Part shown: positions 1 to 11,069 of the stretch, one piece after another | Position numbering within the stretch: the stretch's first letter is position 1 | How the letters are laid out: every line of letters begins with the position of its first letter | Source: Physcia stellaris | Taxonomy: Eukaryota; Ascomycota; Lecanoromycetes; Caliciales; Physciaceae | Reading direction: 5' to 3' | NCBI GenBank assembly: GCA_018902385.1 | Contig: JABSSW010000093.1 | Coordinates: 1 to 36,606 of the forward strand | Length of the DNA: 36,606 bases | Program-made: the position numbers and the translations under genes | Notes under the pieces: generated by a model | What the model was told of the DNA's origin: nothing | The model's database searches: none | Seen by the model: the letters and a program-made list of their open reading frames with translations, nothing else

Positions 1-3000
1 ATCGCGAATCGAACGTGTTTCGATTTTTTTGAGTTTCGTTTTGTTACGTCGATTGAAATCGATATTGTTAATTTTCGTATGAACGTTTTTGCATATTTTG
101 TGTCGATTGTTGTCGATTTGAATAATTTGATTGATACGAACGTTATTGAAAAATGTAAACGTTATTTTGTTTTTCAAATTGATACGATGTCGAATATTGA
201 ATTTGACGAAATTGCGAAAAAAATTCATTGAAATTTTCGTAATTTACACGTTCATTGATAACAAAAAAAATATTATACGAATCGAATGATGTTGACAACG
301 TTAATAATTGAAAACGATAAATGAATTGAAAACGACGTTCGTTTTCGTGTTGAAAATAAAAACGATATCGATTTTCGATGTTTTATTATATTTTTTTTAT
401 CATCAAATTGTTGAAAAAATTCATTCATTATAATTTTTTTTGTCGATTTAATTAAATTTCGTCGAAATTTTAATTTCAATTCATTGTAAATTAAATAAAA
501 TTGTGAATAAATTGACATCATAATCGATTTAACATTTTTGATTATTATTTCGACGAAATCGAATAATTTTTTATGTTTGCGAACATTTTTCATAATGTAT
601 TTTTTTTCGTGATTATCGTCAACGTCGTAAACGACGATTTTTTATAACGTTTTAACAACAAACGTTTTCATTTTTTTACATTTTTTTTTAATTTGATCAA
701 TTTTTTTTGATCGTCATTGACGATTTCAATATATTATCGTAATGCATGATCACGCATACAATTATAAAAATTTGTTCGAATCACATCAACATTTTTGAAC
801 AATGTCATATTTTTAATTTTTTCAATATAAAAATAAACATTTCGAAAATATGTATTTTTGTTCGAATGCTCGATCGAATTGTCGATAATAACGTTTTTTT
901 TTTCGTATCACGAATCGAAAAATTTTGTTTTTTGAATATTTCATTTGACGTCATCGTCATTGTCAAAAAATTCGATTGAATTTGATGATTCGACAAAATT
1001 TTGAAATTTTGTTTGAATATCGTTTCGAACATTTGTAATCAATGTTTGAAAAATTTGTCATTGTTGTTGCATGAATTTCGTGTTTTGTCAATTGTTATTT
1101 TCATTCGTCATGTTTGTATTAAATGTAAAAATAAATTCGATATTTTTTGTGTTTCGAAAAATAATATTCAACGAAATTATGATGTTGTTTCGTCGTTGAA
1201 AAAACGACGTCGACGAAATGATTTGAAATTTACGACGTAAATTTTTCGAAAAATAAACGTAAAAAATATCAAAAAAAATATTTGCAATCGTCAATTTTAA
1301 ATCAAAAATGAATGACGTAATTCGATCATTAATTCAATCGAAAATGATTGATTGTTTCGATACGTTTCGATAACGATCACGAAAATTTTAAAATTTTTGC
1401 GAAAACGAATTTTGTCGACGATTTATTCTGTTAAATAAACGATGTTTGTCGAAATTGAATAATTAATAATTGACAACGATGTTGATTTAAAGCAATTAAT
1501 TACAATATTGTTCATAGTAATTTTTGCAAATGTATTGACAGAATAAATTGAATCAATTGTATCGATGTAATCGAATAACTCAAACGCAATGCGAATAATT
1601 TGTGATATGAAAACAATCAAAATAACTTAAATGAAAATGATATGTCGTATTGAAATCTGAAATAAAATGATGATAAACAAAACAAAAAAAACCGAATTGA
1701 AATTTTCAAAATTTGTTGAACAAATTATTTGTTGATGAAAAAACAAATAAAATCGTTAAATTGAATTGTTCAAATCAAACAAAAATTCGATGATAAATTG
1801 ACATTCAAATGCGTCGTCATTGAGCGATAACAATGCGAATTCTCACGAAAAATCGAAATGTTTTGAATATTTGAATGAAAAATCAATCGTTTCTGCTGAA
1901 AATTGTAAAAAATTGAAAAAATTTGATTGAAATTTTTATTTTCAATTAAATGTTTGTTGTTAATAATTGATTTCGATCGACACGTCGAATCGAACGAACA
2001 ATAAAATTTTCGACAACGACAACGAAAAAAATATTGATGAACAAATGATTTGCGTACAGAATGCAAAACTGTTCGAAAACTGATACGTTAAAAAACAAAA
2101 AATGATGTCGTTTTGTTTACGTACAAATTATCGCTTGAATGATATTATCAATTGTTATGCGTAAAATGTGAATTCATTGATTTAAAAATTATGAACGACG
2201 AAATGTCAATTTATGTACAATAATTGCGAATTAATTGTTTGATCATCACTCATTTAATATGAAACGATGACAAAATTCTTGTCAAATGTTTTGCAAGAAT
2301 ATTCGATTTAATTTCAAATCATTCAATTTAATTTTGTGTTATAACAAAAACGCATTTCGTACAACAAAAACATGTCGATCAATTCGATATAATAAATTAA
2401 ATTTAACAAAATTGTAATTACATCGTCAAAATGAAAAATTCACATTTTCAATTATTTTCGAAACGTCGTTTTAATCGTCGTTCAAACGATGAACAAAATT
2501 TATCATTTTTTCGTATAATAAATTATTTTCACAAAATGAATATCAAAAATGTATGTATTAAATCAAATTAAAAAAATTTGAAATGTTCGTCAATTATGAA
2601 AATTGTTATAATCAAATTCGACAACGTTTATATCAACATCGAAAAACAAATCAAAAAAAAATTTCGTCGTACAAACACAATCGTCAATTAATCGATAATT
2701 TGTTCGAAAATTTCAACGATATTTTATCAAAAATTATAATTCGACATATTTTCGAATCATTTTAATTTGACAAACATATTAAGCAATTTTTATTACACAC
2801 GAACGTAAATGTGAATATGAAATTTTTATCGAACTTTTCGTCATTATTAAATCAATTTAATGAAATTATCAAATATCAATTACAAATCGTCGAATCAACG
2901 TTTCGAAAATTTGCGAATCAATCAATAATCAATAAAAAACGTATTTTGTTAATGACGAAATTATATCGAATAATATTCAATTTTTCATTCATGTTGAAAT

Positions 3001-3870
3001 TTTGAAACAATTCGATTAATATTCAATATCAAATAACATTTATCGACATAAAAAAATGAATCAAAAATGACAAAATGAATTCAAATTGTTCATTGAATTT
3101 TCGTTTTGAAATGTTTTTAATTATCAATTTTAAATCAAATTACATTAATCGCAATATGAATATTTGAAACGAAAAACAAAATAACAAAATATTAATATAA
3201 ATGACGTTTGTTATCGTTGCGCGTTTTGTCGCATTGATACGTTTATTGTTAATAACGAAATCAATTGTGTATATTATTAATATAATTATAATATATTAAT
3301 TGACATATCATTGAAAAAATCGTCGTATTTTTTCATTTTGAAATTTCAAACAAAAAACGAATCACGATTAAACGTGATTTTCAATGTTATGTAAATTCAT
3401 TCGATTTTACAAAATTGTTCAAATATTTTCAACACGATCACGATATTATTTCATCAATTTTTCGTTTTTTGAATATTGATATGACATTAACACAATTCGA
3501 CAAATGTATTTTCATAATGTCACAACATATGTCGTTTGCGAAAACGCAAAAAAAAATCGCGTATTGCGCGTGATACAATAACAATTTATTGAATTCGTCA
3601 AATTTGTTTGCAATTAATTAAAAATTGAAAACATTGTTATTGATACAAATAAACAATATTATTAATTTTTCATGACAATATTAAAAATAATGTTGAATAA
3701 AACGAAAAAAAAATACAAAAATGATATAATATAAAATGAATGTTTCGATAAATTCATATATATTCAATTCGTAATGTTTACAATACAATGATGCAAAAAT
3801 CAAATATCGTTTTTCGATAAAATATATCATTGCATCAATTTTATGCGTTCGAAATCGATTAAAATTTTTT
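1..3870. other. Gene-free, heavily CpY-mutated AT-rich DNA
   Basis: Almost no CpT, CpC, ApG or GpG remains here, while CpG (mostly inside TCGA, ACG and CGT) is frequent. Short open frames occur on both strands (for example 1-228 plus, open at the left edge; 746-979 and 1001-1240 plus; 1423-1620 and 1770-2066 minus; 2583-3005 plus). None shows a motif I recognise, and all are nearly free of Gly, Pro and Trp, as expected for frames left open by this mutation pattern. I read the stretch as eroded repeat DNA and support no gene in it. Confidence 0.6.
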
Positions 3871-3900
3871 CATAATATGTTTTGCAAACATAAAATCGAT

Positions 3901-3949
3901 TCGACTTCGAGTCGATAAACAATGAAACGTTTTCTCGACGTAAAGTCGA
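3901..3949. repeat. Two adjacent short hairpins
   Basis: TCGACT-TCG-AGTCGA at 3901-3915 is a perfect 6-bp stem with a 3-base loop. TCGAC at 3935-3939 pairs with GTCGA at 3945-3949. The sequence between them (GTCGATAAACAATGAAAC) recurs near 21674-21691 in the same orientation, so it belongs to a dispersed repeat. No function is visible. Confidence 0.5.
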
Positions 3950-3973
3950 TTTAAATATTGTTATTCATTGTTT

Positions 3974-4342
3974 TGTAACGATTCAAATCAAAATCGAATA
4001 AACGATTTGCAACAATTCAAATCAAAAACGAATAAAAAAATTTCAAATTTTGATTCAAATTTTAATGAACAGATTTCGATATATACGTCAAATAACGATG
4101 TAATCAAAAAAATTTTACAAATTTTAATTTCGAAAATTGTGAAAATCGCGAATAAATCAATTATTAGCGATATGCGATAATCGTTGAAAATTTCGATAAA
4201 AAATCGTCAAATACATAATGAATTACGAATTTTGCTTTTGATAAAACAGAAATTCGTTTGAATAACAAACACGTTAAATTGTAATTTTAATATTAATCAA
4301 TTGATGCATACAAATCAATTTTTCAAAAAAAAAATTTTACAT
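3974..4342 (+). repeat. Dispersed repeat R1, copy 1
   Basis: About 369 bp starting TGTAACGATTCAAATC and matching 21272-21607 in the same orientation. This copy carries an extra ~33 bp, which is a second version of the AATTCAAATCAAAAACGAATAAA-like block at its start. Differences from the other copy include ApG/ApA changes but also several CpG-to-CpA and TpG-to-TpA changes, so the pair looks older than the LTR pairs further right. The element type is unknown; the frame at 3968-4180 is not a credible gene. Confidence 0.75.
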
Positions 4343-4889
4343 TCGAATCGTTATTATAATCATCACGATTTGCATTTCTCGATTGAAATCGATATACAAT
4401 TTGTTTCGTACGAATTACAATCAAGAATTTCAAATTATATGAAGTTTGTAATCGTTTCGCAACAATTAATAGTCATTATATCAATTCGAAAATATCATCG
4501 AAAACATTATCGAAAATTCAATTTTATTCGTTTTACATTTAAGAATTTGCGAAATTTTTATCGTCAATTTTTTTTTCATTGCATGTCAATGCGTGAAACA
4601 ATAATACGATATTTTATTTAAAAAAATGTTTTTAACACGATTCAATTTTTCTATATTAATTCGAAATAAATTTCGTAAAACGCACGAAATGATCATTACG
4701 AAATTGGAAATCAATCAAATATCGCAACGAACGAAAAATTTCAATCGACATATTAAAATATTCAATTTCAACAATCATATTTTGCGAAAAAACGAAAATG
4801 TTTTTTAAGTTTTGAATCATCAAAAATTCATCGAATTTAATATCAATATTCAACAAAAAAACAACCATGTTTTTAATGAAATTTCATTA
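4343..4889. other. No recognisable feature
   Basis: Mutated AT-rich DNA with two overlapping open frames on the plus strand (4301-4621 and 4626-4808) and one on the minus strand (4656-4868). None has recognisable motifs or a credible start. Nothing else is seen. Confidence 0.4.
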
Positions 4890-5320
4890 TAATTTAAACA
4901 GATAAATTCGAAAGTTTTTTTAAAAAAAACTTTGTCGAAAACTGTTGAAATAAAAACTAAATTTGATAAAATTACGAATCGAAATCAGAATTTCTTGCGA
5001 TCTCATCGATTTCGCATCTTAATAATTTTTCAATTCAATAAATAAATCATAAATTCGAAAATTTGTTTTGAAACACGAAATGAATACTATTCAAAGAATC
5101 AAAAATATCGAAAATCGAACGAATGCGCATTGAATTATGATGAATATTACATTGTTGTTTCGCAAACATTGTTGCGAAATTGTTTTACAAACACATTTTT
5201 AGCATGATTTTTCAAGTTTCAAAATTATTGCGATTATAAATCGATTTCTGTTATTTTTGCAACGTTAAATTGCGTTCATTCAACTTTACAAAATTGATTA
5301 AATCAATAGAACACTTTCTA
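4890..5320 (-). repeat. Dispersed repeat C, inverted copy with terminal palindrome
   Basis: Read on the minus strand this matches 7181-7430 and 27130-27535: the unit core (AACGTTGCAAAAATAACA-like, then a Cg-rich CGATT..ATCGCAATAA block) and a terminal palindrome AAAG-T7-A8-CTTT at 4911-4933. The stretch of about 35 bp around the palindrome is identical to 7370-7404 read in reverse. With the plus-strand copy at 7156-7430 it forms a long inverted repeat. Element class is unknown; an LTR, MITE or fold-back element are all possible. Confidence 0.7.
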
Positions 5321-5880
5321 TAAAAAAATGTTCAGTCTTTCCTTATGAGGGAATGTTTTCCCGATCGAAACATCAATTGTAGAGATTCAGAAACATCAAC
5401 TTTCATCGCATTTTCATTCACAATCAATCACACTGCACACGAACTCATGAAATCATCAAATTGTAGAGTTAATTCAGCGCATTTCAACGCATCAACAATC
5501 ATTAGAAACGAATATATATCAAGAATGTTGTGAAATTCAGAAATATCGAGATTTTCGAGTTCGTCAAGCTTGCTCGCAGATCAGAATCTGATTTCGACTC
5601 ATTTCAGAATCTTTTGTTAAATTCGATGTTTTCATCAATATTTAATTCAGGTTCTCAATCAAAAAATATATCATTGCATTTTGAGATTAGCACGAACATC
5701 AAAACAATTCGAATTCATACAGTTGCTGTGCAGTTTGCACATCAATTATCAATCACATGAAGTTTTGATCTGTTGACATTCAATTATAAAGCAAATTAAG
5801 CGCATTTCAACGAATCAAAAATAGCGAAAATCGATTCATTATCGTCAAAGTTTTGATCGATGTAAATTATATGTTTTGTT
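5321..5880 (+). repeat. Least-mutated island with two partial repeat C units
   Basis: This island still contains CC, GG, CT and AG (for example CCTTATGAGGG near 5341), unlike its surroundings. Two partial copies of the repeat C core are present, near 5403-5520 and 5722-5870; both contain GCGCATTTCAACG followed by an A-rich block. The open frames at 5345-5533 and 5530-5760 run through these repeats and are not convincing genes. The low mutation load may mean that this part is single copy in the genome; that is inference. Confidence 0.5.
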
Positions 5881-6661
5881 GAAAAATTCGCGAAATGATC
5901 AATTTTTCGCAAAATCTGATTTGTTTATTTATCTATTTATTTATCTATTTATTTTTTCTATTTATTTTTTCAACATTTGCACGTTCGTTATGAAAGATTT
6001 TCTCGATTTCGATTTGTGTATCAATGCATATTCGCGAAAACAAGTTTTTAGACACGTCAAAATGCGAAAAACGCGCGAAAAACAACAGAAACAATTGTCA
6101 CATTTTCGCATTCGATTTACTTTTTACTTTTTCTTCTTTTTCTTCTTCTTTTATCGGCGATTGAAATTTTTTGCTCGAAAAACGAATGTTTCAATCAAAA
6201 AACAATTTTTTGTTGAGCACAAAATCGAACAATATATTCGCAATATGAACGACGTTGACAACGCGTTTGATATATCGTTTTCAATTCGTCGTTTCACTTT
6301 CGATGTATTCTCATTGAATGAAGAATTGAAAGATCATTCAAGACGATTGATTAAGCAAATTCAAATCGACACTAAACACGCGAAAATTGCATGATTAGTC
6401 ATTACAATTGATGATGTTTTCGAATTCATGAGCTTCGATCGAGTTCTCAAATCTCGATACAACGATATAAAAAAAAATTTATTCAGAGTCATTTTCGACT
6501 CGAAACGTTGCGATGAGTTTTACAAACAAACGTTTCACGATGTCGACGACGAAAAATTGAAATTTCAATTCGTTTTCAAATCGAATATCATCGAGTCGTT
6601 ATTGAAGTCGAATCAACAAACAACAAGAAGATGCAAAATGATTGAAATTGAATATTTCTAA
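5876..6661 (+). pseudogene. Unrecognised coding-like relic
   Basis: A frame of 172 codons (5876-6394) is followed, in a different frame, by one of 77 codons (6428-6661). I do not recognise the product. The N-terminal hydrophobic run (Leu-Phe-Ile-Tyr repeats) is the translation of a TTTA/TCTA tetranucleotide repeat at 5923-5970, and a Phe run comes from a CTT-rich tract at 6119-6152, so neither should be read as a membrane segment. After residue ~100 the sequence is charged and mixed (Glu, Lys, Arg, Asp) and looks more protein-like. It lies in a moderately mutated stretch between the inverted repeat C arms, where an element's coding region would sit. Confidence 0.35.
5923..5970. repeat. TTTA/TCTA tetranucleotide repeat
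   Basis: Tandem TTTA and TCTA units. A similar tract is found at 29535-29575 in the leader of a family 1 element and shorter ones occur at 17025-17190. It produces an artificial hydrophobic stretch in the overlapping open frame. Confidence 0.8.
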
Positions 6662-7178
6662 AACGTTTCAAGAAACGCAAGGAATGAATCATGATCGACT
6701 TTCTCAAAAAATCATTCGTGTATGAATCGAAATTGTTGAAAACGTTTTCAATCAATTCGACTGTTCTGAACAAAATACGCTCGTATTTGATCAATATCAT
6801 CGTTTTTCGTTTTCGTCTTGAGCGAAAACAATTAGATAATTTCAATTTATCAGCGTTGTTGAAAATCTGCGAGAAAAAAAATCATATTGCAGCCTCTAAA
6901 TGTCAACATATGTACATAGTATTCAGAATGATCGATATCAAAGCAAATACATTTTGAAATTCTATTGCGTTATATTCAAACGAAAATCATGATATGTTTC
7001 GAAAATGTGATCAAATGATTGCAATTTCTGCAATTCAAATTTCATGTTTGACATTGAAATTTTTCAAATTATTGCAGATTTGCGGCACTCTTTTTCGATT
7101 TGATTAGCTCAAAATTTGTTTGACGTTTCATCATCGAATTTATTGCGTCATACAGTTGTTTCGCATCGTGCATTCCAA
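6659..7178 (+). repeat. Long inverted repeat B, left (less mutated) arm
   Basis: About 520 bp that match 7431-7954 on the opposite strand nearly end to end (the arms meet around a ~250-bp spacer containing repeat C). The left arm keeps many AG, CT and GC dinucleotides and holds an open frame at 6691-6957 (plus) of unknown product, whose middle is Leu/Arg-rich. The right arm has lost most of the same sites to A or T. Confidence 0.8.
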
Positions 7179-7430
7179 TCAACAATCACATATGATTTTC
7201 ACTTATTTAGTCAAAATTGTAAAACAGAATGAGCGCATTTCAATGTCGCAAAAATAACAAAAATCGATTCATTATCGCAATAGTTATGAAACTTCGAATA
7301 TTACGTCGTTGCCAAATCGATGTCTGTTTCGAATTTTGCAATCTTATCAGATCTGACTTTAACCCTAAGAGTTTTCGACAAAGTTTTTTTTAAAAAAACT
7401 TTCGGACCTACTTGTAAAAATCATATATAT
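7156..7430 (+). repeat. Dispersed repeat C, direct copy with terminal palindrome
   Basis: Begins TTGTTTCGCATCGTGCATT, contains the core AACAGAATGAGCGCATTTCA and TCGATTCATTATCGCAATAG, and ends with palindrome AAAG-T8-A7-CTTT at 7380-7402. Homologous to 26851-27535 (direct) and 4890-5320 (inverted). It forms the loop between the two arms of inverted repeat B. Confidence 0.75.
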
Positions 7431-7954
7431 TTGTCGATCGAAATGCAAAATACGAAACAATTGTACGACGTAATAAATTCGATGATTGAACGTCAAATAA
7501 ATTTTGAATTAGTCAAATCGAAAAAAAATATCGCAAATTTGCAATAATTTGAAAAATTTCAATGTCAAACATGAAATTTGAATTGCAAAAATTGCAATCA
7601 TTTGATTACATTTTTGAAACATATCATGATTTTCGATTGAATATAACGCAATAAAATATCAAAATGTATTTGTTTTAATATCGATCATTTTGAATTTTAT
7701 GTACATATATTGACATTTGAAAATTGCAAAATAATTTTTTTTTTCGCAAATTTTCAATAACGTTTGCAAACAAAAATTATTTGAATGTTTTTATCGAAAA
7801 ACGACGATATTGATCAAATTCGAACGTATTTTCTGTAAAAATGTCGAAATGATTGAAAACGTTTTTGATTTTTTCAACAATTTCATCTCATGATCGAAAG
7901 ATTTTCGAAAAAAACTAATCATGTTTCAATTTTTACGTTTTTTGAAACGTTTTA
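7431..7954 (-). repeat. Long inverted repeat B, right (heavily mutated) arm
   Basis: Reverse complement of 6659-7178. Where the left arm has AG, CT or CC, this arm mostly has AA, TT or TC. A minority of differences are at CpA or CpG, and a few are indels in A/T runs. The open frame at 7320-7547 crosses from the loop into this arm and is an artefact. Confidence 0.8.
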
Positions 7955-9820
7955 AATACATTCAATCGATGTTAATAATTTGTCGAAAAAATTGTTCGAT
8001 TGATTTTGACGTTCGAAATCGATTTCGAATCGTTTAATCAAATAATCAAAATTATTGTTTTTCATTGTTTCAAATCAACACGAATTCGTCAAAAACAAAT
8101 TTCAAACGATTGAAATTTGCTTTAAATCGTTCATTGTCGATTCAAAATTTACATTTGAAACATTTAATTAATTTAACATGTTTCAAAAATCATCAAATAA
8201 TTTCAACATTTTTAACTCGTTAATTTATTGAATGTTTTTATGTTTTTTTCACGTTGTTTCGTGCGCGTTTTGTATCAATGTTCGTTTTCGTTTTTTTGAT
8301 GATTTTTTTATTCATGTCATTTTTTTCGTTTTGAATATTCATATGATTTTTTTTTATTTGAATATTCATATGATTTTTTTTTATTTAAATATTCATATCG
8401 TTTTTTTATTTGAATATTCATATCGTCATTTGAATTTCTGAATTATTGATCGTTTGTATTGTTTTTGTAATATTAAATTTGTTTTATTTTTTGTTATTTC
8501 GCGCACGTTTTGAATTTTTGTTGATATGTTTTTAACAATTTGTTTATAATTTGTTCGAATGTCAAAAGCACGAAATGTCGAACGACATGTTTTAATAACG
8601 ACGAACACGATATGTTCAAATTGACATGTTCAAAACGATATGTTTGTTGACATAATCATATATCAAAAACACGATATATGTTAAAAACAAAATCACGAAC
8701 ACGATATGTTCGTTCGTATATTTGATCAAATATATCGAAAATCGTGCAATTTGTAAACATTGCGATGTATCAAAACAAATTTTACGAAAATTTCATTTCG
8801 TTTTTTTGTATTGCAATATAATCAAATTAATTATACGATGATTGCAATAATATTGTCATTAAAATTTAAATCAATATAAAACATTTAAAATTCAAATTAA
8901 CAAAACATAACGATCGAAATTTTACAAGATTATATTAAGCAATTCGATCATCGAAATTCGATAAATTACGAAAACGATCAATTTGACTACGTCAACATTA
9001 AATTTTCGATTGAATTTAACAAATTTATATTTTCGAATAAATTTCAAAATGTGTGTACGATTGAACAATTTAATTGATTATATAAACAGAAATTTGAAAA
9101 GTAATTAATTTTACATTTATTAATTTAATGATAACGTTGTTTTTGTTATATATTTTCGCATATTTTTCGAATTTTATGATTAACATCATGATTTACATAT
9201 CGAACGAAATTCGATACATGTTTCAAAAACACGATATATTCAAATGACGATATCACGATATCAATTGACATGTTCGTTTGACAAAATCAAAATGTTTGTT
9301 GATACATTCGAACAAAAACGTCAAATGTTCGTTTACATGCTCGAAAATATAAACATTACATCAAAATTTATCGAAAACAAAAACAAAACTCGATACGAAA
9401 CAATTTCGTTTATTCAACAAAACTCGATGCATGTTTCAAAAAATGCAATTTTTGACGATTTCGCATCAAATCATGATGCGAACAAAATTTGATTCGATCA
9501 AAATTTATTTCGATAAAATTTTCGTTTTTCAAAATTGATTTCGATTTTGCAAAAAATAAACAACAATATTAATTCAAAATGAATGCGTTTCAATCGATGT
9601 TTTTCGTTTAAAAACAATCGTGTCGAAAAACGTTCGTCGTTTTTCAAAAATCATATTGCAATGAACAAAATATGTCAAAATCGATATAATTTTATCGATG
9701 CAAAATTTCACATGCATCGTGAATTAAAATTTCGTCGAATAATTTGTTGTCATTTAATCGTTATTACAAAATCGTTATTTGCGAAACATGAATGAATTGA
9801 ATATAATTTTTAATTGTATT
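7955..9820. other. AT-rich DNA with simple repeats, no gene
   Basis: Apart from the minisatellite at 8331-8425, this stretch shows only loosely repeated words (ACACGATATGTTC and ATATGTTCGTTCG variants near 8620-8760 and 9210-9290). Open frames at 9244-9492 and 9583-9795 have no recognisable motif. Confidence 0.4.
8331..8425. repeat. 27-bp minisatellite
   Basis: Four copies of a unit containing GAATATTCATAT (itself a near-palindrome, at about 8333, 8360, 8387 and 8412) separated by T-rich runs. Period is 27, 27 and 25 bp. The overlapping frame 8232-8441 translates it as a repeating hydrophobic peptide, which is an artefact. Confidence 0.85.
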
Positions 9821-9821
9821 A

Positions 9822-9921
9822 TTTCGATTTGCATTTTTTCGCGTTCGCGCGAAATTCTAAAATGCAATTTTTTTTTTGCATGAAATATCGATTAAATCGA
9901 TTTTTTCGATTTGAATAATTC
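9822..9921 (+). repeat. Left terminal inverted repeat of Tc1-like element
   Basis: Starts TTTCGATTTGCATTTTTTCG, contains the CpG-dense near-palindrome CGCGTTCGCGCG, and is the reverse complement of 19757-19854 with very few differences (including a T-run length change). Preceded by TA. Confidence 0.8.
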
Positions 9922-9990
9922 ACACGTTTTTTTGAATTGTTCGTAAATCGTTCAAATCAATGTTTCAACACGTTTTAACGATTAAACATC

Positions 9991-10994
9991 GTGATCGTTT
10001 CGATCGCAATTTTTTTCGTTGTTGCAAATCTTATCGTCGTGAAAAATGTTTTTTTTTTCAACGACGTTTGCAAAAATCGCATTGAATATTATATTTATCG
10101 AAATTTGTTTATCGAAACTATACGAAACATCGAAAAATGTGAAATTTTCGTTGTCAAAAAAATTCGACGAAATTTGAAAAAATACGATCAATATATTGTT
10201 TTTCATAAACGTTTTGATTCGAAATTTTTAATCGACGCTTTCGTGATCAAAAAATTAAAAAATTATTTTTTGAATCGATCGTGAACATATTTGAATGAAA
10301 TGATAATATATTTGTTCGATAATTGAAACATTGTGTGCAACGAATTTAGTGTTTCGAAAATTTTAAAACATTATGATATCAACAGAAAAAAATTTCAACG
10401 AATCGTTTTGAAACGTTTTCAAATATGTCGCAACGAACACATATTATTCTTGATGTCATTAAAAAACGATCAATTATGCTTTTTAGACGAAAACGCGAAT
10501 AATGAACATATTTTACATTGCAAAAATGAATGATTTGTTTATAAAATTATATTTCGAATCATTCGATTCGTTAAACGTTCGAAACAATTCAATTTATTTT
10601 TCGTGTACATCAAAAACGATATATTCATTTATCACATCGTTTAAAACGATTTTAATCAAATTTTGTTTGAATGATTTTTTAAAAAAAAATCTTTTTCGTT
10701 GTAATTCATTTTCAAAATTTCGATAAATTTTAATAATAAATAATGTTTCAATACATTATTATCGTGACGTTCGAAATCTGTGCGCGAAACACGATATTCG
10801 AATTTTTTTTTTCAAATTTCAATTTTATTGAAAAGTTTTTTTCGATGTTTAAAGTTCATTTGAAACGTTATTATAACGACGTTTCTGTGAACGAAAATCA
10901 ATTCGAAACAATATTTCGTCAAACGATTGAAACATGCAATAATTCGAAAACGATTAAAAATCATTTTTCGTATGCAAATATTACGATTCATTAA
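9991..10994 (+). pseudogene. Tc1/mariner-type DDE transposase relic
   Basis: The product would cut and paste DNA at TA sites. The similarity to the fungal IS630/Tc1 (DDE_3) type is seen in order. A helix-turn-helix-like region at 10204-10430 contains TYLNEMIIYLFDN then FSVSKILKHYDINRKKFQR. The first catalytic Asp is in DQLCFLDENANNE near 10471-10515. A VKRSKQFNLFFVY block follows near 10579. The second catalytic region, INNVSIHYYRDVRNLC near 10735, now has Asn where Asp is expected. The third is FNFIEKFFSMFK near 10820, with the Glu kept. The frame is 1 up to ~10660, then 2, then 3 from ~10810, with the shifts in A and T runs. TGA replaces likely Trp at 10282-10284 and 10531-10533. It is clearly dead. 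Confidence 0.75.
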
Positions 10995-11069
10995 ATTGAA
11001 AATATCGATGAGCAAAAAATCATTTAAAATGACAAATAAATTTATTTTTTCTGTATAACGCACGAATTT

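Noticed and set aside
1001-1240. Zinc-binding protein (ICNQC, CIKCK motifs)
   Set aside because: The Cys pairs have no matching His/Cys partners at sensible spacing, and the frame has the composition of a random mutated frame.
5876-5980. N-terminal transmembrane segment or signal peptide
   Set aside because: The hydrophobic run is the translation of a TTTA/TCTA tetranucleotide repeat.
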